Of a stretch of DNA of 64,000 nt, positions 1-9,154 are shown piece after piece; the first letter of the stretch is position 1; the number at the start of each line of letters is the position of its first letter. The position numbers were made by a program, and so were the translations under genes. The notes under the pieces were generated by a model that saw nothing but the letters and a program-made list of their open reading frames with translations, was not told the origin of the DNA and ran no database searches. The stretch comes from Chloroflexota bacterium (GTDB lineage: Bacteria; Chloroflexota; Dehalococcoidia; UBA6926), in NCBI GenBank assembly GCA_026713485.1, contig JAPOOK010000003.1, forward strand, positions 1-64,000. The letters are read 5' to 3'.

Positions 1-2
1 CC

Positions 3-470
3 ATCGGCGATCAGTACGGCATCTACGGCTTCTCCGGCTATGGCCGCGAAAACGTCGAGTTCTACAGCGTCAAGGGCCTGGAGGAGCAATTCTCAGACCG
101 CGTTGCCAAGCGCATCGATGGCATTACGCCGCTGCACGCAACACGCATGGGCCCCGCCATTCGCCACGCGACCGCCAAGCTGGACGACGTCAGCGCCAAA
201 ACCAAGGTGCTGTTCCTGATCTCGGATGGCCGACCGCAGGATCGTGGGTACAGCCGCGAGGGCGCCGAAAAGGAATACGCCGTACACGATACGCACGATG
301 CGCTCGTGCAGGCCAAGGCCAAGGGCATCATTCCGTTCCTGCTCACCGTTGACCGCGCCGGCCACGATTACATGAAAGAGATGTGCGGCGACCTGCCATA
401 TGAAGTCCTCGCGGACATCGAACTCCTCCCCAAGCGCCTACCCCAGCTCTACTCCCGCTTGACGCTCTGA
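3..470 (+). CDS. VWA-domain protein, NorD/CbbO-like, C-terminal part (5' end outside window)
   Basis: Open frame from the window edge reads IGDQYGIYGFSGYGRENVEFYSVKG...TRMGPAIRHATAKL...KVLFLISDGRPQD, typical of NorD-type VWA domains. Confidence 0.8.
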   Translation: MGDQYGIYGFSGYGRENVEFYSVKGLEEQFSDRVAKRIDGITPLHATRMGPAIRHATAKLDDVSAKTKVLFLISDGRPQDRGYSREGAEKEYAVHDTHDALVQAKAKGIIPFLLTVDRAGHDYMKEMCGDLPYEVLADIELLPKRLPQLYSRLTL

Positions 471-535
471 GCTGCTTCCGAGCCCGGCACATCTGAGATC
501 TCGTTGCGTACACCTCCTTGGTGTATGCTTGGTGT

Positions 536-1066
536 ATGGCACGCACAAACATCGATATCGACGACGAAGCTTGCGCCGCAATCATGAAGCGCTACGGCCT
601 CTCCACCAAGCGAGAGGCAGTGAACTTCGCGATGCGCATGTTAAGTGGCAATCGTCTGGCCATCGAAGAGAGTCGCGCCACATATGATGCCGGAACGGAA
701 ATACAACCCGTTGAAATACAACCCCCCAGATTGCCCCGACAATTTGAAGTGGAAGACGGAATCAACTACAGGCGTGCCACAATCGAAGAGGCACGCAGGA
801 TGCGTGGGGAAGCGGATTTGGATGCGATTCCGACACGAGAGGAGTGGCTTAACAGGCCCCTTGTGCCTATGAAGCGTCCCACATTAGAGGAAATCCTTTC
901 CCTGCAGGGCAGCGGTTGGGATGGCGATCTAGATGAGATGCGCCGTAACACCCCTCAGCTTGAAGCTTGGCTCAACAGGCCGGATGACGAACCCCTGCCT
1001 AATTTAGAGGATGGATCCTCGCTGGCACCCGACAATGACCCCCCCGGAGGTCAAAGACCCCGGTGA
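536..1066 (+). CDS. vapB: VapB-type antitoxin (type II TA), unusually long
   Basis: N-terminus MARTNIDIDDEACAAIMKRYGLSTKREAVNFAMR is the VapB/DUF2191 pattern; C-terminal GSGWDGDLDEMR motif; GTGA overlap with the downstream PIN gene; the ORF-track start at 518 is probably too early. Confidence 0.85.
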   Translation: MARTNIDIDDEACAAIMKRYGLSTKREAVNFAMRMLSGNRLAIEESRATYDAGTEIQPVEIQPPRLPRQFEVEDGINYRRATIEEARRMRGEADLDAIPTREEWLNRPLVPMKRPTLEEILSLQGSGWDGDLDEMRRNTPQLEAWLNRPDDEPLPNLEDGSSLAPDNDPPGGQRPR

Positions 1067-1455
1067 TTTTGGTGGATACGTCCGCATGGATTGAATACCT
1101 TCGCGATACAGGCTCGGTGCTTAGCGTTGCACTGAATGAGCTTCCCGAAGAAGAAATTGCTACATGTGACGCTGTCCGTATGGAGTTGCTGGCAGGGGTG
1201 CGCGACGAGGCCGAATTAAGTAGGGTTTACGCGCTGCTCAGCCACGCCAATGTCATCTCCACCCTGCCCACGGATTACGATGACGCCGCAGAAATGTATC
1301 GGCAGTGCCGCCGCCAAGGTCACACAGTGCGTAAGTTGATCGACTGCCTCATCGCCGCGGTCGCGATTCGCGTGGATGTGCCGGTGCTGCACATGGATCG
1401 GGATTACGACATCCTCGCCCGGCACACACCTATGCAGTCATTCCACCTAACGTAG
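1063..1455 (+). CDS. vapC: VapC-type PIN-domain ribonuclease toxin
   Basis: MILVDTSAWIEYLRDTGS...E..AGVRDEAE...DCLIAAVAIR...LHMDRDYDILA: PIN-domain acidic residues; directly follows the VapB gene. Confidence 0.9.
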   Translation: MILVDTSAWIEYLRDTGSVLSVALNELPEEEIATCDAVRMELLAGVRDEAELSRVYALLSHANVISTLPTDYDDAAEMYRQCRRQGHTVRKLIDCLIAAVAIRVDVPVLHMDRDYDILARHTPMQSFHLT

Positions 1456-1461
1456 CCCCCC

Positions 1462-2268
1462 TCACCCCTCCGGCGTCTCCAGCATCCGCCACCATTCCGC
1501 CAGATCCGCCGCCGCCTGTAACAGCTGTAACGGGCGTCGAATTCCGTCCTCCGTAATCACGTGGTCGACGTACTCGGGCGGGATGATGTCCAGCTCGAGA
1601 GGGGCTTGGCCATTGCTGCGCGTAGGCAGCCACGGCGCCAACTTGAGTGTGTCCGCGAAGAAATGGACGGGCACAACAGGATCGCGGTTCGCCGCAGCCT
1701 CAACCAGCGCCAGCGTCCCCGGGTCCGCCGCCATCGAGCCGTCCGCCAGGAATGCGGAGCAGCCCAATAGCACAATGTCTGCGCCATCAAGATCCGTCCG
1801 GCTGTCCACTGAAGCTGACGTGGAATCCCGCGTCTCAACAATGCGGTTTCCCGCCAGCGCAATTGTTGCGCGGACGCTTTCTGAACGGCCCATCGTCACA
1901 ACAGTTGCGTTCTCCGGCAGTAGTGGTTGCCCACGTTTTGCGAGCGACGCAGGCGTGTCTCCCAGTAGCCGCGCCAGCCGTGCCACGCTCCGCGCTGCCG
2001 CCGCCATGCGGTCACCGGAGCGCGCCTCCCGCGCCGTGCGGTAGGCTGACACCCCCACGTTGCGTATCGCCACCACCTCCGGCCTCGCCTCGGCAATAGT
2101 GAACGCAATCTCACGTAGCGGCTCGGGCTCCCCGATGTACATCTCTGAGAGAGCGCGGTGCAATAGTTGCGCGCCGTTCGTTGCCAGGCTTGACGCCGTC
2201 CCCGATCGTTCTTCTCGCAGCGCCGCCGCCTCACGATGGAGGTCATCCCAGTCCATTGGCGCCCTCAT
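1462..2268 (-). CDS. eIF-2B alpha/beta/delta-like (IF-2B superfamily) protein
   Basis: Motifs VVTMGRSESVRATI, GADIVLLGCSAFLADGS, PVVPVHFFADTLK and DIIPPEYVDHVITEDGI match IF-2B family patterns. Confidence 0.75.
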   Translation of the reverse strand: MRAPMDWDDLHREAAALREERSGTASSLATNGAQLLHRALSEMYIGEPEPLREIAFTIAEARPEVVAIRNVGVSAYRTAREARSGDRMAAAARSVARLARLLGDTPASLAKRGQPLLPENATVVTMGRSESVRATIALAGNRIVETRDSTSASVDSRTDLDGADIVLLGCSAFLADGSMAADPGTLALVEAAANRDPVVPVHFFADTLKLAPWLPTRSNGQAPLELDIIPPEYVDHVITEDGIRRPLQLLQAAADLAEWWRMLETPEG

Positions 2269-3140
2269 GTGTTGCTGCCTGCCGATCGTGTGAGGATTAC
2301 GTTGTCCAGCAGTCGTGTCTTGCCGATGTGGATGGCGGTGGAGGCCATCGCGCCGTCAGCGACGTCGCCCTCGGCTTCTGCCAGCGTCAGCGGATCCGCA
2401 ACGGACACGTAGTCGATGGACGCGACGAGAGGCTCAGATTCGAGTGTTGAGCGAATCACGTCCCGTAGAGCGTCTGCACGCGCCTCGCCGGAGCGGTACA
2501 GGTCTCTCGCCGCGCACAGCGCCCGGTACACCACGGCGGCGACCTTGCGCTCCTCTGCGCTCAGGTACGTGTTGCGGCTGGACATGGCAAGGCCGTCCGG
2601 CTCCCGCACCGTCGGCCCCACAACCAGTTCTCCGGGCACGTTGAGATCGCGCATCATGCGGCGCACGACGGCGACCTGCTGGCCGTCCTTCTGCCCGAGG
2701 TATGAGCGGTCCGGTTGCACGATGTTGAACAGCTTGGTTACAACTGTCGCGACGCCTTTGAAATGAACGGGCCGCGCGGCCCCCTCAAGGCGTGAGGCGA
2801 TTTCGCCCGGCACAACATAGACATCCTGCTCCGGCGGCGGATATATCTCCTCCGGCGAGGGGTGGAAGAGCAAATCACAACCTGCCGCCTCAAGCATCGC
2901 CATGTCTCGATCAAGGTCTCGCGGGTAGGCGGCCAGGTCCTCATTGGGTCCGAATTGAGCAGGATTCACGAAGATGGACGCCGCAACGACAGCATTCTCC
3001 GCCCGCGCCATCCTCACAAGTGAAATATGGCCCTCGTGCAGAAAACCCATCGTCGGAACAAACCCAAGCGACCCCGCCGAGCGCGCAGCCTCCCGCGCCC
3101 GCCGAAACTCCTCAATCGTTCGAATCAACGCCAACGCCAT
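2265..3140 (-). CDS. panC: pantothenate synthetase
   Basis: LGFVPTMGFLHEGHISLVRMAR, SIFVNPAQFGPNEDLAAYPRDLDRD, FNIVQPDRSYLGQKDGQQ, MSSRNTYLS. Confidence 0.97.
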   Translation of the reverse strand: MALALIRTIEEFRRAREAARSAGSLGFVPTMGFLHEGHISLVRMARAENAVVAASIFVNPAQFGPNEDLAAYPRDLDRDMAMLEAAGCDLLFHPSPEEIYPPPEQDVYVVPGEIASRLEGAARPVHFKGVATVVTKLFNIVQPDRSYLGQKDGQQVAVVRRMMRDLNVPGELVVGPTVREPDGLAMSSRNTYLSAEERKVAAVVYRALCAARDLYRSGEARADALRDVIRSTLESEPLVASIDYVSVADPLTLAEAEGDVADGAMASTAIHIGKTRLLDNVILTRSAGSNT

Positions 3141-3252
3141 ACCGCCTGTTCACCCTCCTCATCTGCTCTAGATTGTAGGGGGTGAGAGAGGTTGACGAGG
3201 CACAAGGGCCGAGCAAAACTAATGTACTGCGGAAATATGGAGGTAAGGACTC

Positions 3253-3999
3253 GTGGCCAACGAATACATGAGTAGATTGACTGTTGCAGATGAAATGGTA
3301 GCTTCAATCATACGCAAGGAACATGCAGAATGGTTGGCCACGATTGAGAAAGGCCTTGGCGAATCCAATCGTGGTCTGGACGAGTTGTACGGCACATGTA
3401 AAGCGTCTGTAGGAGACTTCGAAAAGGCGCGGGTCCTGCTCGCCATCAGGGCGTTCCGGTCCCTCCGTGGAGCTCTGAATCTGCTCGAGTGCGGCTACAA
3501 TCAACAGGCTGGTGGTCTAATCCGCATGGCCATGGAAGACTTACTAGTCGTTGAAGACATTGCCACGCATCCCTCCACACTCAGCGCGCTACTTCATGGA
3601 AGCGAGGACAACAAAGAGCGATTAGGCAGGGGAGAACTAGGTCTTAATGCCATGGCCGGGCGACTATCCCCTGATACCAAGAAGGCCTGGAAAGAGGAAT
3701 ATGACAGCCTCAGCGTGTTTGCGACGCATCCAAGAGCCGAGGGATTGGCGACTCTGGTTGCCCAGAACCAAGATGGCGTTCTCCAACTCGCCGTCTATGG
3801 ACATTACAACAGACGGCAACTGTCCTCCCTCATAGAATTGACGGCGAAACAAACCATGTTCCTAATGAAGACTGTAGCCGACATGGCTTCTGGTGTAGTC
3901 GACAGTTGGCTTTCGAGTGCCGCCCCTGCGTTTCAAGCGCTTGACCAACTGATTGACGAAGTTCGAAAAGTGACAACACAACCGGAGAAGTCGGACTAA
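3253..3999 (+). CDS. hypothetical alpha-helical protein
   Basis: 248-aa ORF with GTG start and upstream GGAGGTAAGG; no family recognised with confidence. Confidence 0.6.
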   Translation: MANEYMSRLTVADEMVASIIRKEHAEWLATIEKGLGESNRGLDELYGTCKASVGDFEKARVLLAIRAFRSLRGALNLLECGYNQQAGGLIRMAMEDLLVVEDIATHPSTLSALLHGSEDNKERLGRGELGLNAMAGRLSPDTKKAWKEEYDSLSVFATHPRAEGLATLVAQNQDGVLQLAVYGHYNRRQLSSLIELTAKQTMFLMKTVADMASGVVDSWLSSAAPAFQALDQLIDEVRKVTTQPEKSD

Positions 4000-4011
4000 A
4001 GTTAACTCCTC

Positions 4012-4803
4012 CTACCACCCCGCCACAAAATCCAACTCCAGGCGGATGTTGTCCTCCAGGCTGATGATGAAGAAAAGGTCCGGAACCTCCATCTCGAACT
4101 CGCCGAACGTGAAATTCGTTTTCGCCGTGCCCGTCACGCTGGCGCCGTCGAAAGTGGCGACTGTCTGCCACGCTACCGGCCGCGTCACTTCACGCACAGT
4201 CAGATCGCCATAGATCGTGAACTCGGCATCGCCGGACGAAGGCAGCGGCCATTCAAGCCCGTCAACACTCGTGGCGACAAACACAATCTCTGGATAGGTC
4301 GCCGTCTGGATGGCATTGCGCTGCAGATAACGGTCTCGATTCTCCTCGTCGCTGCGCAGGCTCGCCGCATTCAGCACGATGCGTGAACTCTCCGGCACAA
4401 TCTCGCCGTCCGCCGAGAAGGTAAATGCGCCGGACACCTCAGATGTCTCGCCGATGGCGTCAAACGGCAGTTCAACGCTCGCGAGTTCCTCACGAATTAG
4501 ATAGCGGGCCAAGGACCCCTCTTGCAGTATTGCCGAAAGCCCTCCCGCCGGCGTCTCGACATCCGCCGAACCCCCACCCTCCGGGGTAGATGCATCATCC
4601 TCACTTGCCGGCGTAGCGTCTGGCGCAGAGACTGTTGGGACGGCAGTCGCTGTGGCTGTTGCCGTCGGACTCTCGACGGTCTCGCCGTCGCCGTCATCTG
4701 ATTCACTGCCAGTGCCACACGCCGCGACCAGCAGAGCCAGCATCAGTGCGGCGAGCGCAATCAACGACAGAATTCGAGCAGAAAGAAGGCCTTGCTTGTG
4801 CAT
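4012..4803 (-). CDS. YceI-family lipoprotein
   Basis: Start MHKQGL...LLVAACGTG (lipobox) then YceI-like segments (YLIREELASVELPFDAIGETSEVSGAFTF..., PVAWQTVATFDGASVTGTAKTNFTFGEFEMEVP). Confidence 0.85.
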   Translation of the reverse strand: MHKQGLLSARILSLIALAALMLALLVAACGTGSESDDGDGETVESPTATATATAVPTVSAPDATPASEDDASTPEGGGSADVETPAGGLSAILQEGSLARYLIREELASVELPFDAIGETSEVSGAFTFSADGEIVPESSRIVLNAASLRSDEENRDRYLQRNAIQTATYPEIVFVATSVDGLEWPLPSSGDAEFTIYGDLTVREVTRPVAWQTVATFDGASVTGTAKTNFTFGEFEMEVPDLFFIISLEDNIRLELDFVAGW

Positions 4804-4934
4804 AGAATTACCTGATCCTCGTGTACTTGTGCAGCGTCTCGGATTCCAGCATACGAACACTGAACGCCCTATGCACGCGCCGCTTTAGGTGACGCAGTAG
4901 CCTTCTGGTGGTTGAGGGGTAGAATTAACGAACG

Positions 4935-5882
4935 ATGACACTAACCGAGGCAACGACAACCTGCCGCCATTTCCTGTCCATAGCCGACCTCTCCGCCGAG
5001 GAGATTCGCGCCGTTTTGGATGCCGCCAGCGCCATCCGGTCGGGAGAACTACGACCGGACGTGGCAGGCCGCAGCCTCGTGCTGCTGTTGGAGAAGCCGT
5101 CCCTGCGCACGCGTGTCAGCTTTGAGCTCGGGATGCGTAAGATGGGCGGCCACAGCCTCAGCATGCTGCCGCAGGAAGTAGGGCTCGGCGGACGTGAACC
5201 TCCGGAGGATGTGGCGCGCGTGCTCAGTCGCTACGCGGACGTGATCGCAGCCCGTGTGAACTCACACGACACGCTGGTTGAACTGGCAAACGCCGCCGAT
5301 GTGCCTGTCATCAACGCGCTCTCGGAGATCGAGCATCCTTGCCAGATACTCGCCGACCTGCAGGCAATTCGCGAACACTTCGGCAGGTTGGAAGGCCTGA
5401 CTATTGCGTTCATCGGTGACGGCAACAACGTCGCTGCCAGCCTCGCTCTCGGTTGCGCCCTCGTCGGCGCGGAGTTCCGCATCGCGTCGCCCGCCGGCTA
5501 TGAGCTGCCCGGCGACATCGTGGCGCAAGCGACCAGGCTCGCCGGACAAGCTGGGCACGCCCCGCAACTGCTGTTGAAACCGGAAAACGCCGTTGACGGC
5601 GCGGATGTTGTTTACACAGACGTGTGGGCGAGCATGGGACAGGAGACAGAACGCGAACAGCGCACGCGTGATTTTCGGGGCTACCAGGTATCCCCGAACC
5701 TCATGGAACTCGCCGACCCCAAAGCGGTCTTCATGCATGATTTGCCCGCGCATGAGGGCGAGGAGATTTCCGAAGGCATGCTCACCCACCCGCAGTCGAT
5801 AGTCTTCAACCAGGCCGAGAACCGCATGCATGCGCAGGCCGCGCTTATTGCCATGCTGCTCGGCGCAATCCCCTCTGCCTAA
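4935..5882 (+). CDS. argF: ornithine carbamoyltransferase
   Basis: EKPSLRTRVSFELGMRKMGGHS, SLREI-like N-terminus, HPCQILADL, FIGDGNNVAASL, MHDLPAHEGEEIS. Confidence 0.96.
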   Translation: MTLTEATTTCRHFLSIADLSAEEIRAVLDAASAIRSGELRPDVAGRSLVLLLEKPSLRTRVSFELGMRKMGGHSLSMLPQEVGLGGREPPEDVARVLSRYADVIAARVNSHDTLVELANAADVPVINALSEIEHPCQILADLQAIREHFGRLEGLTIAFIGDGNNVAASLALGCALVGAEFRIASPAGYELPGDIVAQATRLAGQAGHAPQLLLKPENAVDGADVVYTDVWASMGQETEREQRTRDFRGYQVSPNLMELADPKAVFMHDLPAHEGEEISEGMLTHPQSIVFNQAENRMHAQAALIAMLLGAIPSA

Positions 5883-5893
5883 TAGGAACTGCC

Positions 5894-7267
5894 ATGACTG
5901 CCCTCGTTGAAACACGCACCGGAGTACCGCGCGGCCTGCCGACGGTCGCCATCGTTGGTCGCCCCAACGTCGGCAAATCGTCACTCTTCAACCGGATGGT
6001 CGCCGAGCGCATCGCCATCGTTGCCGATGAGCCGGGCACCACGCGGGACCGCGTCACCGCCTACGTCACTCGCGATGACCGCACCCTTGCCCTCATCGAT
6101 ACTGGCGGACTCATCCTTGGTGAAGAGCAGGGCATGACCGGGGCGATCCGGGATCAGGTCGCCGTGGCGCTCAGCGAGGCGGACGTGTTGCTTTTCGTCG
6201 TTGATGTAGACGCGGGACTCCTGCCCGCCGATGAGGAGGTGGCGGATCTCCTCCGCCGCGTCTCCAAGCCCGTCGTGCTCATTGCGAACAAGGCGGACAA
6301 CCTTCAACGGGAGCGGCTCGCGGCAGAGTTCTACGAACTCGGTATTGGCGAACCAATCATCGTTAGCGCCCACCACGGGCGCGGCCTGAACGAGATGTGG
6401 GACGGCATCATGGCCGCCTTGCCGGACGTGGAGGCGCCACCCCCCGCGCCGCAGGGCTCGATCCCCGTCGCCATTGTGGGCCGACCCAACGTCGGCAAAT
6501 CCTCGCTTGTGAATGCCATCCTCGGCCAGGAACGGGCGATGGTGCAGGACGAGCCGGGAACCACGAGAGATGCCCTCGATACCCTATTCAAATACGAGAA
6601 CCGCGAGTATCTGTTGATTGACACGGCCGGTATCCGACGACGCGGCCATATCGAGCGCGGCGTGGAGAAATTCAGCGTCGCCCGCGCCATGCAGGCTATC
6701 GAGCGCGCCGATGTCGCCGTCCTCGTCGTTGACGCCACGGAATACCTGACCGCGCAGGACCTTCACGTCGCCGGCTTCGTCCAGCAGGCGTACAAGGGCC
6801 TCGCGCTGGTCATAAACAAGTGGGATCTTGCGCAAGAGGACGAAATCGATCGGGCAGAGGTAGAGCAATTGGTGCGCGCCCGCCTAAGATTCTTCCCCTC
6901 CATGCCAATCATATTTACATCGGCCCTCCGTGGCCGCGGCGTGCGTGCCGTCCTTGACGCTGTCGCCCGCATCCAGATGGAGCGGATGACGCGTGTCACA
7001 ACAGCCCAACTGAACCGCGCCCTCCTTGATGCGCTCGCCGCCCACCCGCCCCCCTCCTCCGGGCGCAGACGACTGCAGATCTACTACGCAACTCAGGCGG
7101 AGGTGAATCCGCCCACATTCGTCTTTTTCTGCAATGACCCGACCCTGATTCATTTCTCCTACCGCCGCTATCTTGAGAATGCGCTGCGGAAACGGTTCGG
7201 ATTTGAGGGCACCTCGATCCGCCTGGTGTTCCGCGGACGCAGCCGCGATGAGGGGGAGCCGGACTAA
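5894..7267 (+). CDS. der: ribosome biogenesis GTPase Der
   Basis: Two G domains (VAIVGRPNVGKSSLFNRM; VAIVGRPNVGKSSLVNAI) and a KH-like C-terminus. Confidence 0.97.
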   Translation: MTALVETRTGVPRGLPTVAIVGRPNVGKSSLFNRMVAERIAIVADEPGTTRDRVTAYVTRDDRTLALIDTGGLILGEEQGMTGAIRDQVAVALSEADVLLFVVDVDAGLLPADEEVADLLRRVSKPVVLIANKADNLQRERLAAEFYELGIGEPIIVSAHHGRGLNEMWDGIMAALPDVEAPPPAPQGSIPVAIVGRPNVGKSSLVNAILGQERAMVQDEPGTTRDALDTLFKYENREYLLIDTAGIRRRGHIERGVEKFSVARAMQAIERADVAVLVVDATEYLTAQDLHVAGFVQQAYKGLALVINKWDLAQEDEIDRAEVEQLVRARLRFFPSMPIIFTSALRGRGVRAVLDAVARIQMERMTRVTTAQLNRALLDALAAHPPPSSGRRRLQIYYATQAEVNPPTFVFFCNDPTLIHFSYRRYLENALRKRFGFEGTSIRLVFRGRSRDEGEPD

Positions 7268-7935
7268 TGGATTTTCTTGACGAAATAACCCTCGCCGGCA
7301 TCGCTCTCACGCTCGCCGCCGCCCTCGGCAGCTACCTGCTCGGCGCAGTGCCAATTGGCCTGCTCGTGGGCAAAGTTTTTGGAAGCGTTGACGTTCGAGA
7401 ATCCGGCAGTGGTCGTACAGGGGCCACCAATGTCCTTCGGACGCTCGGGTGGAAAGCCGCCGTCCCCGTCGTCCTGCTCGACCTTTTCAAAGGGTCTGTA
7501 GCAGTGATTGCCAGCGGATTCATTGCGGACACGCCCGGCGAGGTTGCCGGCGCCGTGGCCGTTGTTGTGGGTCACAGCCGATCGGTCTTCATTGGGTTCG
7601 GCGGCGGCAGAGGCGTTATACCGGCAGGCGGTGCGGCGCTTGCCCTCGTCTGGCCCGCCGCAATCATCGGCACGATCGTCGGCATCCTAATCATCGCCCT
7701 CACACGATACGTCTCGCTCGGCTCCCTGCTCGGCACTGCGACCTGCGTGGGCATCATGGTGGCGTTCGCCGTAATGGGCTTGGCGCCACCGTTATTGGAC
7801 GCCGTCCCCTTTATCGTCGGACCGTTAGCCGTTGTGGGCGGCACGATCATCATCTACGCCCACCGCGACAACATCCAGCGCCTGATCCGTGGCACCGAAC
7901 GCCGATTCGGCCAACCGGCTGAACCGACTGCCTAG
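7267..7935 (+). CDS. plsY: glycerol-3-phosphate acyltransferase PlsY
   Basis: SYLLGAVPIGLLVGK, RESGSGRTGATNVLRTLG, VVGHSRSVFIGFGGGRGV; TAATG overlap with der. Confidence 0.93.
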   Translation: MDFLDEITLAGIALTLAAALGSYLLGAVPIGLLVGKVFGSVDVRESGSGRTGATNVLRTLGWKAAVPVVLLDLFKGSVAVIASGFIADTPGEVAGAVAVVVGHSRSVFIGFGGGRGVIPAGGAALALVWPAAIIGTIVGILIIALTRYVSLGSLLGTATCVGIMVAFAVMGLAPPLLDAVPFIVGPLAVVGGTIIIYAHRDNIQRLIRGTERRFGQPAEPTA

Positions 7936-8002
7936 CCAGTAGAGCCCTCCCTCTAGCCCTATATGGGACAATTAAGCGAATGCTTCCGGCAGGAGGTCTC
8001 GT

Positions 8003-9034
8003 GTGAGCGGGCAGACACAAAAGGCGGCGGTCATTGGCACCACCAGTTGGGGCACGACCCTTGCACTCCTGCTTGCGCGTGAGGGTGCAGATACACTCCT
8101 GTGGTCCCGTACTGAAGAGACTGCCCGCCGTATGAATGAGGCCGGCGAGAACGTCGACCGCCTCCCCGGCTTTCCCTTTCCCGATAATCTGCACGTCACT
8201 CCGTACATGTCTCAGGCCGTTTCAGATGCAGACTTGATCATCGTCTGCGTGCCGTCCCCCACATTCCACCAGAACCTGCAACGCCTAAGGGAGGGCAACC
8301 CCTCACGCGATGTTCCCATCGTCAGTGCCACCAAAGGTCTCGACCGCGTTGACGGCTTACGTATGAGTGAAGTCTTTGCCCAGGAGATGGGGCAGGACGC
8401 CCTGCGCCAATACTGTGTCATCTCCGGACCCAACCTCTCTCATGAAGTCGCCGACGGGCTCCCGTCCTCTGCGGTTGTCGCATCTGCCACGGAGGAGATG
8501 GCGGAACGTGCCCAGGCGGCGCTGACGTCAAAAGTGTTTCGCGTCTACGCAAGCACAGACGTTCCCGGAGTCGAACTTGGCGGGTCATTGAAGAACATTG
8601 TGGCCATCGGGGCCGGAATGATTGACGGCATGGGATTTGGGGACAACGCCAAAGCCGCATTCATCGCGCGCGCCATCGCGGAGATTACACGGCTTGGCAT
8701 CGCAGCGGGCGCTCAGCCCCTGACGTTTAGTGGACTTGCCGGTGTAGGTGACCTCGTGGCTACGTGCTACAGCCGCCTGTCGCGTAATCGGTATGTGGGT
8801 GAGGAGCTGGGGCGCGGACGAAACATCGCGCAAATCATTGAAGACCTGAACGAGGTCTGTGAAGGCTACAACACCACGCCCGCCGCGATCCGCCTTGCCG
8901 AGCGTCTCAACGTAGAGACGCCCATCACGTTGGAGACTCACCGCGTCCTCCATGAGGGGCTGAATCCGCGCGAGGCGATAGAGTCCCTGATGGGACGTCC
9001 TGCCACCACCGAATTCCCCGGTGAAACGCTGTAG
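8003..9034 (+). CDS. gpsA: NAD(P)-dependent glycerol-3-phosphate dehydrogenase
   Basis: VIGTTSWGTTLALLLAREG, SGPNLSHEVADGLPS, GGSLKNIVAIGAGMIDG, LAGVGDLVATCYSRLSRN. Confidence 0.96.
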   Translation: MSGQTQKAAVIGTTSWGTTLALLLAREGADTLLWSRTEETARRMNEAGENVDRLPGFPFPDNLHVTPYMSQAVSDADLIIVCVPSPTFHQNLQRLREGNPSRDVPIVSATKGLDRVDGLRMSEVFAQEMGQDALRQYCVISGPNLSHEVADGLPSSAVVASATEEMAERAQAALTSKVFRVYASTDVPGVELGGSLKNIVAIGAGMIDGMGFGDNAKAAFIARAIAEITRLGIAAGAQPLTFSGLAGVGDLVATCYSRLSRNRYVGEELGRGRNIAQIIEDLNEVCEGYNTTPAAIRLAERLNVETPITLETHRVLHEGLNPREAIESLMGRPATTEFPGETL

Positions 9035-9154
9035 CGAGCAGATACACGCGCCGCCCCACGGCATCCTGTACTATTAGAGGCAGTCACAGATTGCCGCGGC
9101 TTCTTACGCAGTCCCGCCCCGGCATACAAAAATGAATCGCGAAAAGAACCAACT

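Noticed and set aside
1583-2099. Long antisense ORFs opposite the IF-2B-like gene
   Set aside because: Arg/Ser/Pro-rich frames typical of GC-rich antisense; the minus-strand gene has clear family motifs
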